This document shows positions 25,464 through 32,855 of a stretch of 64,000 nucleotides of DNA, piece after piece (position 1 is the first letter of the stretch; each line of letters begins with the position of its first letter). Under the pieces are notes generated by a model that saw nothing but the letters and a program-made list of their open reading frames with translations, was not told where the DNA came from and ran no database searches. The position numbers and the translations under genes were made by a program. The stretch lies in assembly GCA_964495885.1 (NCBI GenBank), contig CAZBWO010000001.1, positions 1 to 64,000 on the forward strand. Direction: 5' to 3'. Source of the DNA: PALG01 sp964495885. Its GTDB lineage: Bacteria; Bacteroidota; Bacteroidia; Flavobacteriales; Flavobacteriaceae.

Positions 25464-26789
25464 TTAATCATCCTTTTCCATCAACTCCTTGATCTTTCGC
25501 TGCTCCCAATCCTTTCCCAATAGGGGATTATAGCCAAAGACTTCCATGGCATGACCGGCGACTCCCATTCCCCATCCAAAGATTGGAAATAAGGCCCAAG
25601 GGAAGCTGGTAGATTGTACATTCAAGTATATGAATACGGGAACGAAGATGAGGTAAATGGAAAAGTGGATGTAAAATCCTTTTAGTTCGTCTACTTTCTT
25701 TTTGGCGCGTTCGTAACGCTTTTCTGAAATATATGCTGTTTGTGTCATGATTGTATTTGTTTGTTGTGTTAATAAAGGCAGGGTTACCCGAAACTCTTGT
25801 TCGTTTTTTTCAACCTTCATGGGTCTATCTGTTAGCAATTGATACCGCTGGTAGATATTCCGTAGGCCTACCCCACTGCTTTCCTTGATTACTTTTTTGG
25901 GTTGTATGTTATTTTTAATAATAAGCTGCCCCTTTTGTTCTTCGATGCGAATGCGAAGTTTTTTGGAAGGCGTCACCTGGTTGTGCTTCACTGCATTTTC
26001 CAATAATAATTGCAACGATAATGGCACTACTTTGGCTTCAGGGTTTTGAAGGGTCTCTGGTTGCTGAAATTCTATGCTATCCTCAAACCTCATTTTAATG
26101 AGTGACATGTAGAGTTTGGCAAAGTTGAGCTCTTCCTCCAAAGTGACCAGTTCCTTGTTTTTCTGTTCCAATACGTAACGATATACTTTGGAAAGTGCCG
26201 TGGTGAATTTAGTTGCCGCCTTGGGATTCTCTTCAATAAGGCTTGTGAGAACGTTTAGGCTATTGAAAAGAAAGTGGGGGTCTAATTGATTCTTCAACGC
26301 ATCAAACTGTGCCGAAGCCGTTCCTGCAATGATCTTTTGCTCCTTTACCTTCCGTTCCTGCACATACCGGTAGTAGTACACCGCATAGAAAATAGAGATG
26401 ACCACAATAGATATGAGCAAAGAGACATAGTAAAATATTGGGCGCTCATTCCGAAGGAATTCACCCACAGCAATCCCTTTAAAAAATACGGCCTCTATAA
26501 ATCGCAATAAGAAAATCGTAACGAGCGAAATAACAATAGAGCCTAAAAATCCTTTGGATAAATGTTTAATCTTGAACCACTCCCCTTTGTACCGGGTAAT
26601 GATGAAGTAGAAGAAATAGGAGTTAGCCATGTAGAGGGAAACCGAATACCATTGGTTGTAAAGAAACCTTATCAAGAGTTCCTTCCCCGAATTGATTTCC
26701 CAACCGTTGAAGTATTCTATGAGTCCTACAACCAAGAAGATGACCGACCCTACAAAAAAGGCTTTCCCTATTTCCTTAAAGAACTTCAT
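25464..26789 (-). CDS. LytS-type sensor histidine kinase fused to a 2TM domain
   Basis: 441 residues. Four N-terminal helices (about 10-25, 48-65, 80-98, 118-140), then a HisKA_7TM-type His_kinase domain with the phospho-acceptor His172 in QLDPHFLFNSLNVL, the N-box LLENAVKHN (262-270) and a short ATP-binding G-box SSGVGLRNIYQRY (304-316). After the ATPase ends at about residue 340 a complete 2TM domain follows (355-441), ending GKDWEQRKIKELMEKDD. A fused 2TM tail is unusual; an in-frame ATG at residue 348 (25748) could give a free 2TM protein. Overlaps the preceding TPR gene by one base (TAATG). Confidence 0.9.
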   Translation of the reverse strand: MKFFKEIGKAFFVGSVIFLVVGLIEYFNGWEINSGKELLIRFLYNQWYSVSLYMANSYFFYFIITRYKGEWFKIKHLSKGFLGSIVISLVTIFLLRFIEAVFFKGIAVGEFLRNERPIFYYVSLLISIVVISIFYAVYYYRYVQERKVKEQKIIAGTASAQFDALKNQLDPHFLFNSLNVLTSLIEENPKAATKFTTALSKVYRYVLEQKNKELVTLEEELNFAKLYMSLIKMRFEDSIEFQQPETLQNPEAKVVPLSLQLLLENAVKHNQVTPSKKLRIRIEEQKGQLIIKNNIQPKKVIKESSGVGLRNIYQRYQLLTDRPMKVEKNEQEFRVTLPLLTQQTNTIMTQTAYISEKRYERAKKKVDELKGFYIHFSIYLIFVPVFIYLNVQSTSFPWALFPIFGWGMGVAGHAMEVFGYNPLLGKDWEQRKIKELMEKDD

Positions 26790-27418
26790 TATTCTTTTCC
26801 ACAGTTACGTTCAAAGGATTGCTGTGCATATTCGGCACCACCATTGGGATAGTATTTCCCTTTGGGTTCATAGCTCTCAAATAGGGTCACTGCCCTTTGC
26901 AGGTCATCACAATAGGGTGTTACATCCTTTCCAAACCAACGGGCCGTACCCATATCCCACTCTGCCTTTCCGAAGGCCACCCGCGGATTCTCTGGCTCAA
27001 TACTAAACGCTTTGTCATATAGCTGTGCCACTTTGGGAGAAAGGGTCATCCCGTATTTTTGTCCGTCGAAGACAATCCAAGCCGTATGCAGCTGTGCCTG
27101 CAGTACTACAATTTCTGCATTGTCTTTGGAAAGTGCCTTCGCATCATTCAGGAAGTCTTGGGCCTTGGTAAGCTGGGCCGTAAGTTTAGCTTCGTCTTTT
27201 TCGTTAAAACTGTTGAGCACATTAATCTGCGCCACATAGAAAGGAGGCAGCCAGTTCTCTGTTTCTACCTGGGCAATACGCTCAAATAGGTTGGCGGCTT
27301 CCCATGGTTGGTTGTTTTGCCATAGTTCGAAGGCTTTTTGCATGCCCTTGTCGTATTGGGTTTGTGCCCCTACGGAAAGTGTCACGCACAAGATAAGCAA
27401 TGTGAAAAGTGATTTCAT
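26789..27418 (-). CDS. secreted tetratricopeptide-like protein
   Basis: 209 residues with a signal peptide (MKSLFTLLILCVTLSVGAQ). Helical repeats of TPR character (AFELWQNNQPWEAANLFERIAQVETEN, and LYDKAFSIEPENPRVAFGKAEWD), and a conserved-looking tail with GKYYPNGGAEYAQ. It is first in the leftward operon with the kinase and 2TM genes, so it may be a periplasmic input component, which is inference from context. Confidence 0.8.
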   Translation of the reverse strand: MKSLFTLLILCVTLSVGAQTQYDKGMQKAFELWQNNQPWEAANLFERIAQVETENWLPPFYVAQINVLNSFNEKDEAKLTAQLTKAQDFLNDAKALSKDNAEIVVLQAQLHTAWIVFDGQKYGMTLSPKVAQLYDKAFSIEPENPRVAFGKAEWDMGTARWFGKDVTPYCDDLQRAVTLFESYEPKGKYYPNGGAEYAQQSFERNCGKE

Positions 27419-27440
27419 GAGTCTGAATTAATAAGTGAAT

Positions 27441-27548
27441 TTATAAAAGTTGAAGTCCAATTCCAATGAAAAGCACCAACAAACTTATAAGTAAGGCTAC
27501 TTTGAAGGTCTGGTGTCTTCCCAATCGTTTTAAGATGATTCCCAACAT
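27441..27548 (-). CDS. small single-pass membrane protein, 35 residues
   Basis: A short frame from ATG 27548 to TAA 27443-27441 encodes MLGIILKRLGRHQTFKVALL... with a basic N-terminus and a 17-residue hydrophobic helix (ALLISLLVLFIGIGLQLL) reaching the C-terminus. It fits exactly between the DUF2141 gene (5 bases upstream end at 27554) and the TPR gene, on the same strand, and no other explanation for the gap is visible. Basic-then-hydrophobic composition resembles small inner-membrane regulatory peptides. Real status unproven. Confidence 0.45.
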   Translation of the reverse strand: MLGIILKRLGRHQTFKVALLISLLVLFIGIGLQLL

Positions 27549-27553
27549 GGTGT

Positions 27554-27970
27554 TTATTTTACTTTGATTTCCAATTGTTTTACTTCCCCGTTTTGTACTT
27601 CAAACTGGGCATCTTCCCATTTGGGTGGTCCGAAGAAGCCACGGGCATTATTGGAGCAGCCGTAGTCTTCCGCAGGGATGATTCCCATACGCATATTGAG
27701 TTGACCGTTGTTGTCTTCGTCGTGGTAGCTGGAAATGGCATATATGCCATCTGGAACATCTGTAAAGGTTACGGTAGCCACCCCATTTTGAATGGTCGTT
27801 TCCAAGGTTTTGAACTCCTTGTTGAGAAAGTCGGAGGGATTGTTGTACAGTCCCACGCGGGCCATGCCTTCGTCACTATTGAAATGAGTTAGGGTCACTT
27901 CTACACTATTCTGTGCGTGAAGCATGACCCCCGTGATAAGTAAGGTGAGATAGGTAAGTACAGTTTGCAT
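27554..27970 (-). CDS. secreted DUF2141 protein
   Basis: 138 residues with signal peptide (MQTVLTYLTLLITGVMLHAQ) and an immunoglobulin-like beta domain: VEVTLTHFNSDEGMARVGLYN, VATVTFTDVPDGIYAISSYHDEDNNGQLN, and FGPPKWEDAQFEVQNG. This is the DUF2141 pattern; a paralogue lies at 55915. Role unknown. First gene of the leftward sensor cluster, downstream of the 11-bp repeat region. Confidence 0.88.
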   Translation of the reverse strand: MQTVLTYLTLLITGVMLHAQNSVEVTLTHFNSDEGMARVGLYNNPSDFLNKEFKTLETTIQNGVATVTFTDVPDGIYAISSYHDEDNNGQLNMRMGIIPAEDYGCSNNARGFFGPPKWEDAQFEVQNGEVKQLEIKVK

Positions 27971-28125
27971 AACAGTTGCTTTTTAAATGATGAGTCAAAG
28001 ATGCTATGTTTCGCTTCTATTTAAAAAAGGAATCTACCGAACCGTAGGATATTGCGACTGAATCGTCATTGTTGCTAAAAACATACTACACTAAACTTTA
28101 AAACTGCTATAAGGCTTCTACATAC

Positions 28126-28222
28126 CTTTGATATGCCTTTAATATGCCTTTAATATACCTTTCCCATGCCTTTGATATGGCTTTGGTATGCCTTTGCCAT
28201 GCTTTTGCTATGCCTTTGCCCC
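28126..28222. repeat. 11-bp tandem repeat, block 1
   Basis: Eight head-to-tail units of the form CTTTNNTATGC (positions 5-6 vary as GA, AA, CC, GG or GC; some units have CATGC or TATGG), then CTTTGCCCC. The block starts 156 bases upstream of the DUF2141 start. It is followed by a TTAAGAATTTTAA inverted repeat near 28246. Not coding in any frame. Confidence 0.85.
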
Positions 28223-28288
28223 TTCTAGGATACCGCTATAAAATGTTAAGAATTTTAACAAATTAGGCCTTATACGGGTTATATACGC

Positions 28289-28343
28289 CTTTGGTACGGC
28301 TTTGGTACGCCTTTCCTACGGCTTTGGTACGGCTTTCCTCCCC
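28289..28343. repeat. 11-bp tandem repeat, block 2
   Basis: Four units of the form CTTTNNTACGG/C followed by CTTTCCTCCCCC, a paralogue of block 1 in which TATG has become TACG. Like block 1 it ends in a C run and is followed by a TTAA-rich inverted repeat (GTTAATTTTTTTAACA near 28373), so the whole unit of about 130 bases appears duplicated. Confidence 0.85.
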
Positions 28344-28418
28344 CTTAGAATCGGGGTAGAAACAGGTGTGATTGTTAATTTTTTTAACATTTGGAGTGAT
28401 TTTTTATTGATTATTGAA

Positions 28419-28546
28419 CCACGCGAAAGATTAACTTCGTTGAATCTATGATTTCGCGCGGTAGCGGGGGGTTGCAAACACCTTAGAAAATGGGCACGCT
28501 TTATACTTCGGCAGGCTCAGTACAAGCTTCAGCGCGCCAGCTGGGA
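28419..28546. repeat. composite dispersed repeat (hairpin A1 plus element B1)
   Basis: Starts with CCACGCGA, ends its first part with TCGCGCGGTAGCGGG (the two arms pair with one A-C mismatch), continues with TTGCAAACACCT and ATGGGCACGCTTTATAC, then CTTCGGCAGGCTCAGTACAAG and CAGCGCGCCAGCT. The same order of parts recurs at 29444-29643. No gene or transposase is present; interpreted as a non-coding dispersed repeat. Confidence 0.75.
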
Positions 28547-28580
28547 TTATTATTTATTTTTTATTCTTATTGTTTATTGG

Positions 28581-28612
28581 GCCATGCGATGTAATCGCAC
28601 GGTAGTAAGGGA
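28581..28612. repeat. short hairpin repeat A2
   Basis: CCATGCGATGTAATCGCACGG, a near-perfect inverted repeat with the same CC-A...CGG ends and central mismatch as the longer A-type elements. It is preceded by TTATTGTTTATTGG as at the other copies. The rest of 28547-28665 holds no gene that I can support. Confidence 0.65.
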
Positions 28613-28665
28613 AAATGCTTCAGCAAGTGTAGTGATTCTGGAACAAGTGATTAATGACTATACTA

Positions 28666-28733
28666 TTCACTATTCACTACTCACTACTCACTACTCACTA
28701 CTCACTACTCACTACTCACTACTCACTATTCAC
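28666..28733. repeat. 7-bp tandem repeat
   Basis: Two TTCACTA units followed by seven exact CTCACTA units and a partial copy. It lies between the dispersed hairpins and the terminator of the leftward PepSY-like gene. A unit of 7 would shift any reading frame, but no open frame uses it. Likely variable in copy number between strains. Confidence 0.9.
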
Positions 28734-28741
28734 CTATAAAC

Positions 28742-28776
28742 AAAAAAAGCCCATTCTTTTAAAAATGGGCTTTTCC
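28742..28776 (-). terminator. terminator of the PepSY-like gene
   Basis: AAAAGCCCATT (28745-28755) pairs with AATGGGCTTTT (28764-28774); the minus strand continues with a T run (28748-28742). Placed 24 bases after the leftward gene that ends at 28800. Confidence 0.85.
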
Positions 28777-28799
28777 TAGGTCATGAAACCTTCCGCCAA

Positions 28800-29300
28800 T
28801 TACATAAACGTGCCGACTTTATCCACTTTCACTTTCATGAATTTTCCGTCCTTTTTAAGGTTGACCATAAAGAACTTTTCGGCACCATAGTCTTCTGCGT
28901 ACTGTACGTGGTACACATCGTGAACAATTTCCCAATCTGGGAACTGTTCGTGAAGGGCATAGACCACAGGGGAAGGAAGGTTAGGGTTGACGTACCGTTC
29001 GATGGTTTTGAGAATCTTTCCATCTTCATTGTACACGGCTACTACTTTTCCTTCCGGGATGTGAAAGGCAACAGAGAAGGTACCATACTCATCCACAAAT
29101 ATGTCCCTGCCCGCTACACTGAATCTTGCCGCTTCGCGTTCCAGAATGTACACTGGGACAATGGCTTCGGTGTAATTGGTGGCATTGAGGTACTGATAGT
29201 TAGTCCCTCGGATCACTACTTCGCTAAGCATGATGGGGTCTTGCGACATCATGGGGTAGGTTACTCCCAATAGCATCAGAACCAACAGTAATTTTCTCAT
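28800..29300 (-). CDS. secreted PepSY-like protein
   Basis: 166 residues with signal peptide (MRKLLLVLMLLGVTYPMMSQ). The second half (AVYNEDGKILKTIERYVN, LPSPVVYALHEQFPDWEIVHDVYHVQY, then a beta hairpin ending KVKVDKVGTF) resembles PepSY-like/BLIP-like periplasmic domains. A stand-alone gene with its own terminator in the repeat-rich region. Function unassigned. Confidence 0.72.
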   Translation of the reverse strand: MRKLLLVLMLLGVTYPMMSQDPIMLSEVVIRGTNYQYLNATNYTEAIVPVYILEREAARFSVAGRDIFVDEYGTFSVAFHIPEGKVVAVYNEDGKILKTIERYVNPNLPSPVVYALHEQFPDWEIVHDVYHVQYAEDYGAEKFFMVNLKKDGKFMKVKVDKVGTFM

Positions 29301-29443
29301 GATATATACAATAAGAGGTTCCGTAAAGTGATGGGTGAAAGTAGGATAAAATCATCCTTAAAACCATGACCAAGGTCATTGGAGGGATGATTTTAGGGTG
29401 GGTTACTTTTTATTTTTTATTCTTATTGTTTATTGTTTATTTG

Positions 29444-29643
29444 ACCACGCGATGGGATTGACTACGTCGAATCTTCGATTTCGCGCGGTAGCGGGGGAAA
29501 ACATAATTTTACTTTAGTAAAAATTTCTAGGTGTTGCAAACACCTGATAAAATGGGCACGCTTTACAAAAGCGCGCCAGCTGGGAGAAAATGGGGCATGC
29601 TTTATACTTCGGCAGGCTCAGTACAAGCTTCAGCGCGCCAGCT
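29444..29643. repeat. composite dispersed repeat (A3 plus B2 and B3)
   Basis: A3 (29444-29496) has the arms CCACGCGA and TCGCGCGGTAGCGGG. After GTTGCAAACACCT come two B copies: a short one at 29553-29585, GGGCACGCTTTACAAAAGCG, which is a hairpin without the insert, and a long one at 29592-29643 that contains CTTCGGCAGGCTCAGTACAAG as in B1. The short form looks like B without its central insert. No gene is supported in 29301-29914. Confidence 0.75.
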
Positions 29644-29663
29644 AGATCCATTCATGATTGTTA

Positions 29664-29762
29664 TCCCACCCCTAACCCCTCCCCGAGGGAGGGGAATTGT
29701 TATTGTTTTTGGGATTCAGAAGAGGTTGGGAGAAAGCGATTCCGCAATAAATGCGGAATGAC
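29664..29762. repeat. dispersed hairpin repeats C1 and D1
   Basis: C1 (29664-29700) carries CCCCTCCCCGAGGGAGGGG, an inverted repeat with the flank CCCACCCCTAA; a second copy is at 32438. D1 (29732-29762) carries ATTCCGCA...TGCGGAAT preceded by AAAGCG; a second copy is at 37667. Both can form stable hairpins in RNA or single-stranded DNA. Confidence 0.7.
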
Positions 29763-29914
29763 TACACCATTTACTTCTAACTTCTAACTTCTCACGAGTC
29801 ACGTTTCACGATTGTCTCCCCTTCCCTCACCGAAACGGCCCGTTCCCTCAATCTGCATTGTGAGACTGTGTTGGTGTATGTAGGTTTGGGTATTCACTTA
29901 AAAACTTCAATAGT

Positions 29915-30337
29915 ATGAAAACACGTAACACCTCAACACTTTTTAAAGGAATTAAAAACCTGATGGGCTTCGGATTGATCTGTGCTGCCTTTTTATTGGC
30001 GGCTCCCTCCCAAGCCCAAGTACAGGCACAGGACCTGCAACGCACGGTTAGCGGCGTAGTGACTTCAATGGACGGACCCGTATTTGGAGCGGCGGTGACC
30101 TTGAAAGGGACCACCGTTGGTACCTATACCGATGAGAACGGACGGTTTACCTTTCCGAAGCCACTTACCCAAAACGATGTACTGGTGGTCACTTACCTAG
30201 GCTATGAAGATGCCGTGGTAACCATTGACCAGGGTACTACTGTAGTGGAACCCTTCCTGAAGGATAATCCGGTGATCTTAATTGGTGCCCTTCGGATGGG
30301 TGATGCTTCCCTAGCCCCTGATAATAAGACTAATTAG
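29915..30337 (+). CDS. secreted protein with carboxypeptidase-regulatory-like domain
   Basis: 140 residues: signal peptide (about 1-35, ending SQAQ), then a single CarboxypepD_reg-like beta-sandwich (TVSGVVTSMDGPVFGAAVTLKGTTVGTYTDENGRFTF, VVTYLGYEDAVVTID). This is the domain found at the N-terminus of SusC/TonB receptors, here alone and without plug or barrel. It may be a free surface or periplasmic domain or the remains of a larger receptor. Eight bases before the transglutaminase-like gene, so probably cotranscribed. Confidence 0.82.
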   Translation: MKTRNTSTLFKGIKNLMGFGLICAAFLLAAPSQAQVQAQDLQRTVSGVVTSMDGPVFGAAVTLKGTTVGTYTDENGRFTFPKPLTQNDVLVVTYLGYEDAVVTIDQGTTVVEPFLKDNPVILIGALRMGDASLAPDNKTN

Positions 30338-30345
30338 GAGGGACT

Positions 30346-31026
30346 ATGTTTAAATGGATTTGGATTGTTTGCTTCTTCTTTGGCCTAGCAGCGCACGCAC
30401 AAAGAAGTGATTTTAGTGGGATTGACTTTGCCAAGGCGGATGCCATTGCCGAACGGTACAAAGGGGAAGCACTTTCCAATCTTCCGGTGTTGGTCCTTAA
30501 GTTGACCGCCCAACTGGAAACCGATGTGGAAAAGTTCCGGGTGCTACATACTTGGGTGACCCACAATATCAAAGGGGATTACCGACTGACCCTGCACAGT
30601 ACCCGTATGTTTAAAAAACTACAAAAGGATTCCGTAGCACTGGAAGCGTGGAACCGAAACTTTAAAAAGGAGGTCTTCCAACGCTTACGTGAAGACCGGG
30701 AAACGCTGTGTTCTGGCTATGCCTATCTACTACAGCATATGGCCCAATTGGCCGGACTCTACTGTACGGTCATCAATGGATATGGGCAAGGCGATTACAA
30801 TCGGTTAAAAGATATGGAGGTGCCCAACCATGCATGGAATGCGGTATCCTTAAATGGAAAATGGTATTTGTGCGACGCCACTTGGTCTGCTGGGATAATT
30901 GATGCCAAGACCTATGATTTTCACTTTCAGTATGAGGATTCCTATTTCTTGATGGATCCAGAAGTATTTATGGAGACCCACCGACCGTTGGAGCCTGTAT
31001 GGTATTTGATTAAAGCGGTGGAATGA
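30346..31026 (+). CDS. secreted transglutaminase-like protein
   Basis: 226 residues with a signal peptide (cut near AHAQ, residue 19). The papain-like transglutaminase core has the triad Cys122 in TLCSGYAYLL, His162 in VPNHAWNAV and Asp177 in WYLCDATWSAG. In bacteria such domains are usually proteases or peptidases acting on envelope proteins rather than cross-linkers. Probably paired with the preceding domain protein. All triad residues are present. Confidence 0.85.
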   Translation: MFKWIWIVCFFFGLAAHAQRSDFSGIDFAKADAIAERYKGEALSNLPVLVLKLTAQLETDVEKFRVLHTWVTHNIKGDYRLTLHSTRMFKKLQKDSVALEAWNRNFKKEVFQRLREDRETLCSGYAYLLQHMAQLAGLYCTVINGYGQGDYNRLKDMEVPNHAWNAVSLNGKWYLCDATWSAGIIDAKTYDFHFQYEDSYFLMDPEVFMETHRPLEPVWYLIKAVE

Positions 31027-31749
31027 GTATTATTAATTATTTTTTATTGTTATTTTTTATTGGACCCGAGGGGTATTGATTATTGATTATTCTTATTTTT
31101 TATTGGACCACGCGATAGGAATCGCGCGGTAGCGGGATTTGACTCCGTCGAATCTGCGATTTCGCGCGGTAGCTTTTTTTATGTTGATTTCTTTCTGTAC
31201 TTTTTTGCATTGCCCAAAAAAGTACCAAAAAACTCTAGAAGCTATTAAGGAAATTTGGGAGCAGGCTCCCAACCGGAGATGCCGCTTATCGTTTCGTGCT
31301 CTTTTTTCCGTCGGAGGGGAAGCATGGTTTTAACGGGATGTATCAATGCAATAAGATGTGGTGGGGTTCTTTAGCTATTGTCTCCCTCGGAAAACGCATC
31401 TCCACTTGCGTCACTCCTATTTCTAACATAGCTTCGGTTTTTTCCGGCGGTGCCGGAATGTGGATTTATGGGCTTTGAGAAATCAAATATGCTTTACGCT
31501 CAAACTTATCGAGTTTAACCAAAACGCTGATGAGGCGCGGGGTTGCCGGGCTGTGCCCGGACTAAGAGTTTATAACCTGTAACTTTCAACTTTCAACCTG
31601 TAACTCCTTTTATCGTGATTCGTGGTTCGTGGTTCGTGTTTCCTTCTTACTACTTCACCTAATTAACTTACAATCAAATGTTTTGAAACCAGCGGTGATT
31701 ATGTTATCTTTAGTTTCCTCCCCAATAGTATTCAACCAACACTAGCTGT
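31027..31749. other. gene-free repeat-rich interval
   Basis: Contains a third A-type hairpin repeat (31107-31174, here with two TCGCGCGGTAGC ends) and a perfect 11-bp inverted repeat, GTACTTTTTTG (31197-31207) with CAAAAAAGTAC (31215-31225). The remainder, including a G/C-rich stretch near 31440-31570, has only short frames without recognisable products. I see no gene here. Confidence 0.7.
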
Positions 31750-32376
31750 ATGAAACACAAAGTAACGTTACCGCTTAAGAACAGGAACCGCGGTATATTG
31801 ATTAATGATCTTCGGAAGATGGGGCTTTCCTTGGGGAATGCCGAACAGACTTGCCTACAGGCAGCACTTATTAGTGAAGACATGGTGAACAAGGCTTACG
31901 CCTACATGCAAAAGGCATTGGGTGTTAGAAGGTCCCGTTGGAAAAACAATTTCAACAATAATGCCTTGCTGAAGGAATGGTTTGGTACCGTAGACAGCAA
32001 ATCCCAGGCCCAAAAGGTGGAAAATAGAATGCGGAAAGCCAAAAAGCGTATCAAGAAAGGACTTACCTTAAAGATGCGGCCCCAAAAGGAAATGCCGGGT
32101 ACTTCCAGAAACCATGGCAGCTTTGCCAGCCCAAGGAGTTTTAGGGTTTTTCCGGCGCTCTTTACCCACAAAACCAATGGAAGGATTGATCCCGAAAAGA
32201 TTGCGGCAGTATTTATTCATGAGGTGATGCATGTTTGGTTTAATGACCAAAAGCACAATGGCACGAAGGTAAATGAAGATACCGCTGATGATTTGGCAAG
32301 TAGCAATCCGCAGAGTGCCCGTAAGAGTCCGGAAAATTACGAGCAGTTTAGTAGAGCGGTTTGGGGGTTGCCTTAA
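31750..32376 (+). CDS. M35-like (aspzincin) zinc metallopeptidase
   Basis: 208 residues, no signal peptide, basic N-terminal two thirds (KHKVTLPLKNRNRG, RKAKKRIKKG). The zinc motif is HEVMH (157-161). It is followed by GTKVNEDTADDLA and by ARKSPENYEQFSRAV (190-204), and is preceded by a WFG motif at residue 77-79. WFG, HExxH, an Asp after a GT pair, and a terminal NYEyF are the signature order of M35 (deuterolysin/aspzincin) peptidases. Those are normally exported; this one is cytoplasmic by sequence or uses another exit route. No inhibitor or partner gene is adjacent. Confidence 0.68.
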   Translation: MKHKVTLPLKNRNRGILINDLRKMGLSLGNAEQTCLQAALISEDMVNKAYAYMQKALGVRRSRWKNNFNNNALLKEWFGTVDSKSQAQKVENRMRKAKKRIKKGLTLKMRPQKEMPGTSRNHGSFASPRSFRVFPALFTHKTNGRIDPEKIAAVFIHEVMHVWFNDQKHNGTKVNEDTADDLASSNPQSARKSPENYEQFSRAVWGLP

Positions 32377-32855
32377 AAGTTCTATTGTTTATTGATTATT
32401 GGGCCATGCGATAAAATTGCGCGGTGGCGTGTTATTGTCCCACCCCTAGCCCCTCCCCGAGGGAGGGGGATTGTTAATTTTTGGGGTGTATTTGTTCGTT
32501 CCTCCTGTTTCCCAGCCTTTAACCTGTAACTTGCAACTTTTAGCTTGTAACAAACTAACAAACCCACCCATGCACTATCCATGGACTATCCGTGCTTTAT
32601 CCGTGCATTATCTATGGAGTATCCCCCAAAGGAAAATTGTGGGGTGGTATTTATTTTTTTGACCGTTTGTGGGGTTCTATTCACGAATTAGGACGCACTA
32701 TGTACTTTTTTTACTATTTTAGGGGTTCTCCCCACAAGAAAACATATTATATGATTAATTTGACCCACGCGAAAGATTGATTTCGTTGAAGCTTCGATTT
32801 AGCTTAGTAGCTGTGGTTGCAAAATTTGAACTTTTATTAAAATATCTCAAGTAAT
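32377..32855. repeat. dispersed repeats before the HerA island (A5, C2, A6)
   Basis: A5 (32402-32430, CCATGCGATAAAATTGCGCGG), C2 (32438-32478, CCCCTCCCCGAGGGAGGGGG) and A6 (32763-32812, CCACGCGAAAGATTGATTTCGTTGAAGC split into two parts) lie in this gap. A6 has lost the 3' CGCGG arm. No gene is supported between 32377 and 32855. Confidence 0.7.

Noticed and set aside
28666..28733. 7-bp repeat as a possible CRISPR array
   Set aside because: Units are contiguous without spacers and far too short; no cas genes nearby.
27971..28799. Tandem repeats as replication origin iterons
   Set aside because: No DnaA boxes, no origin-type AT-rich unwinding element next to them, and replication genes in the window (dnaB) are far away.
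31139..31500. Short open frames with hydrophobic starts in the repeat region
   Set aside because: No conserved motifs, codon use unlike neighbouring genes, and they overlap the inverted repeat and hairpin elements.
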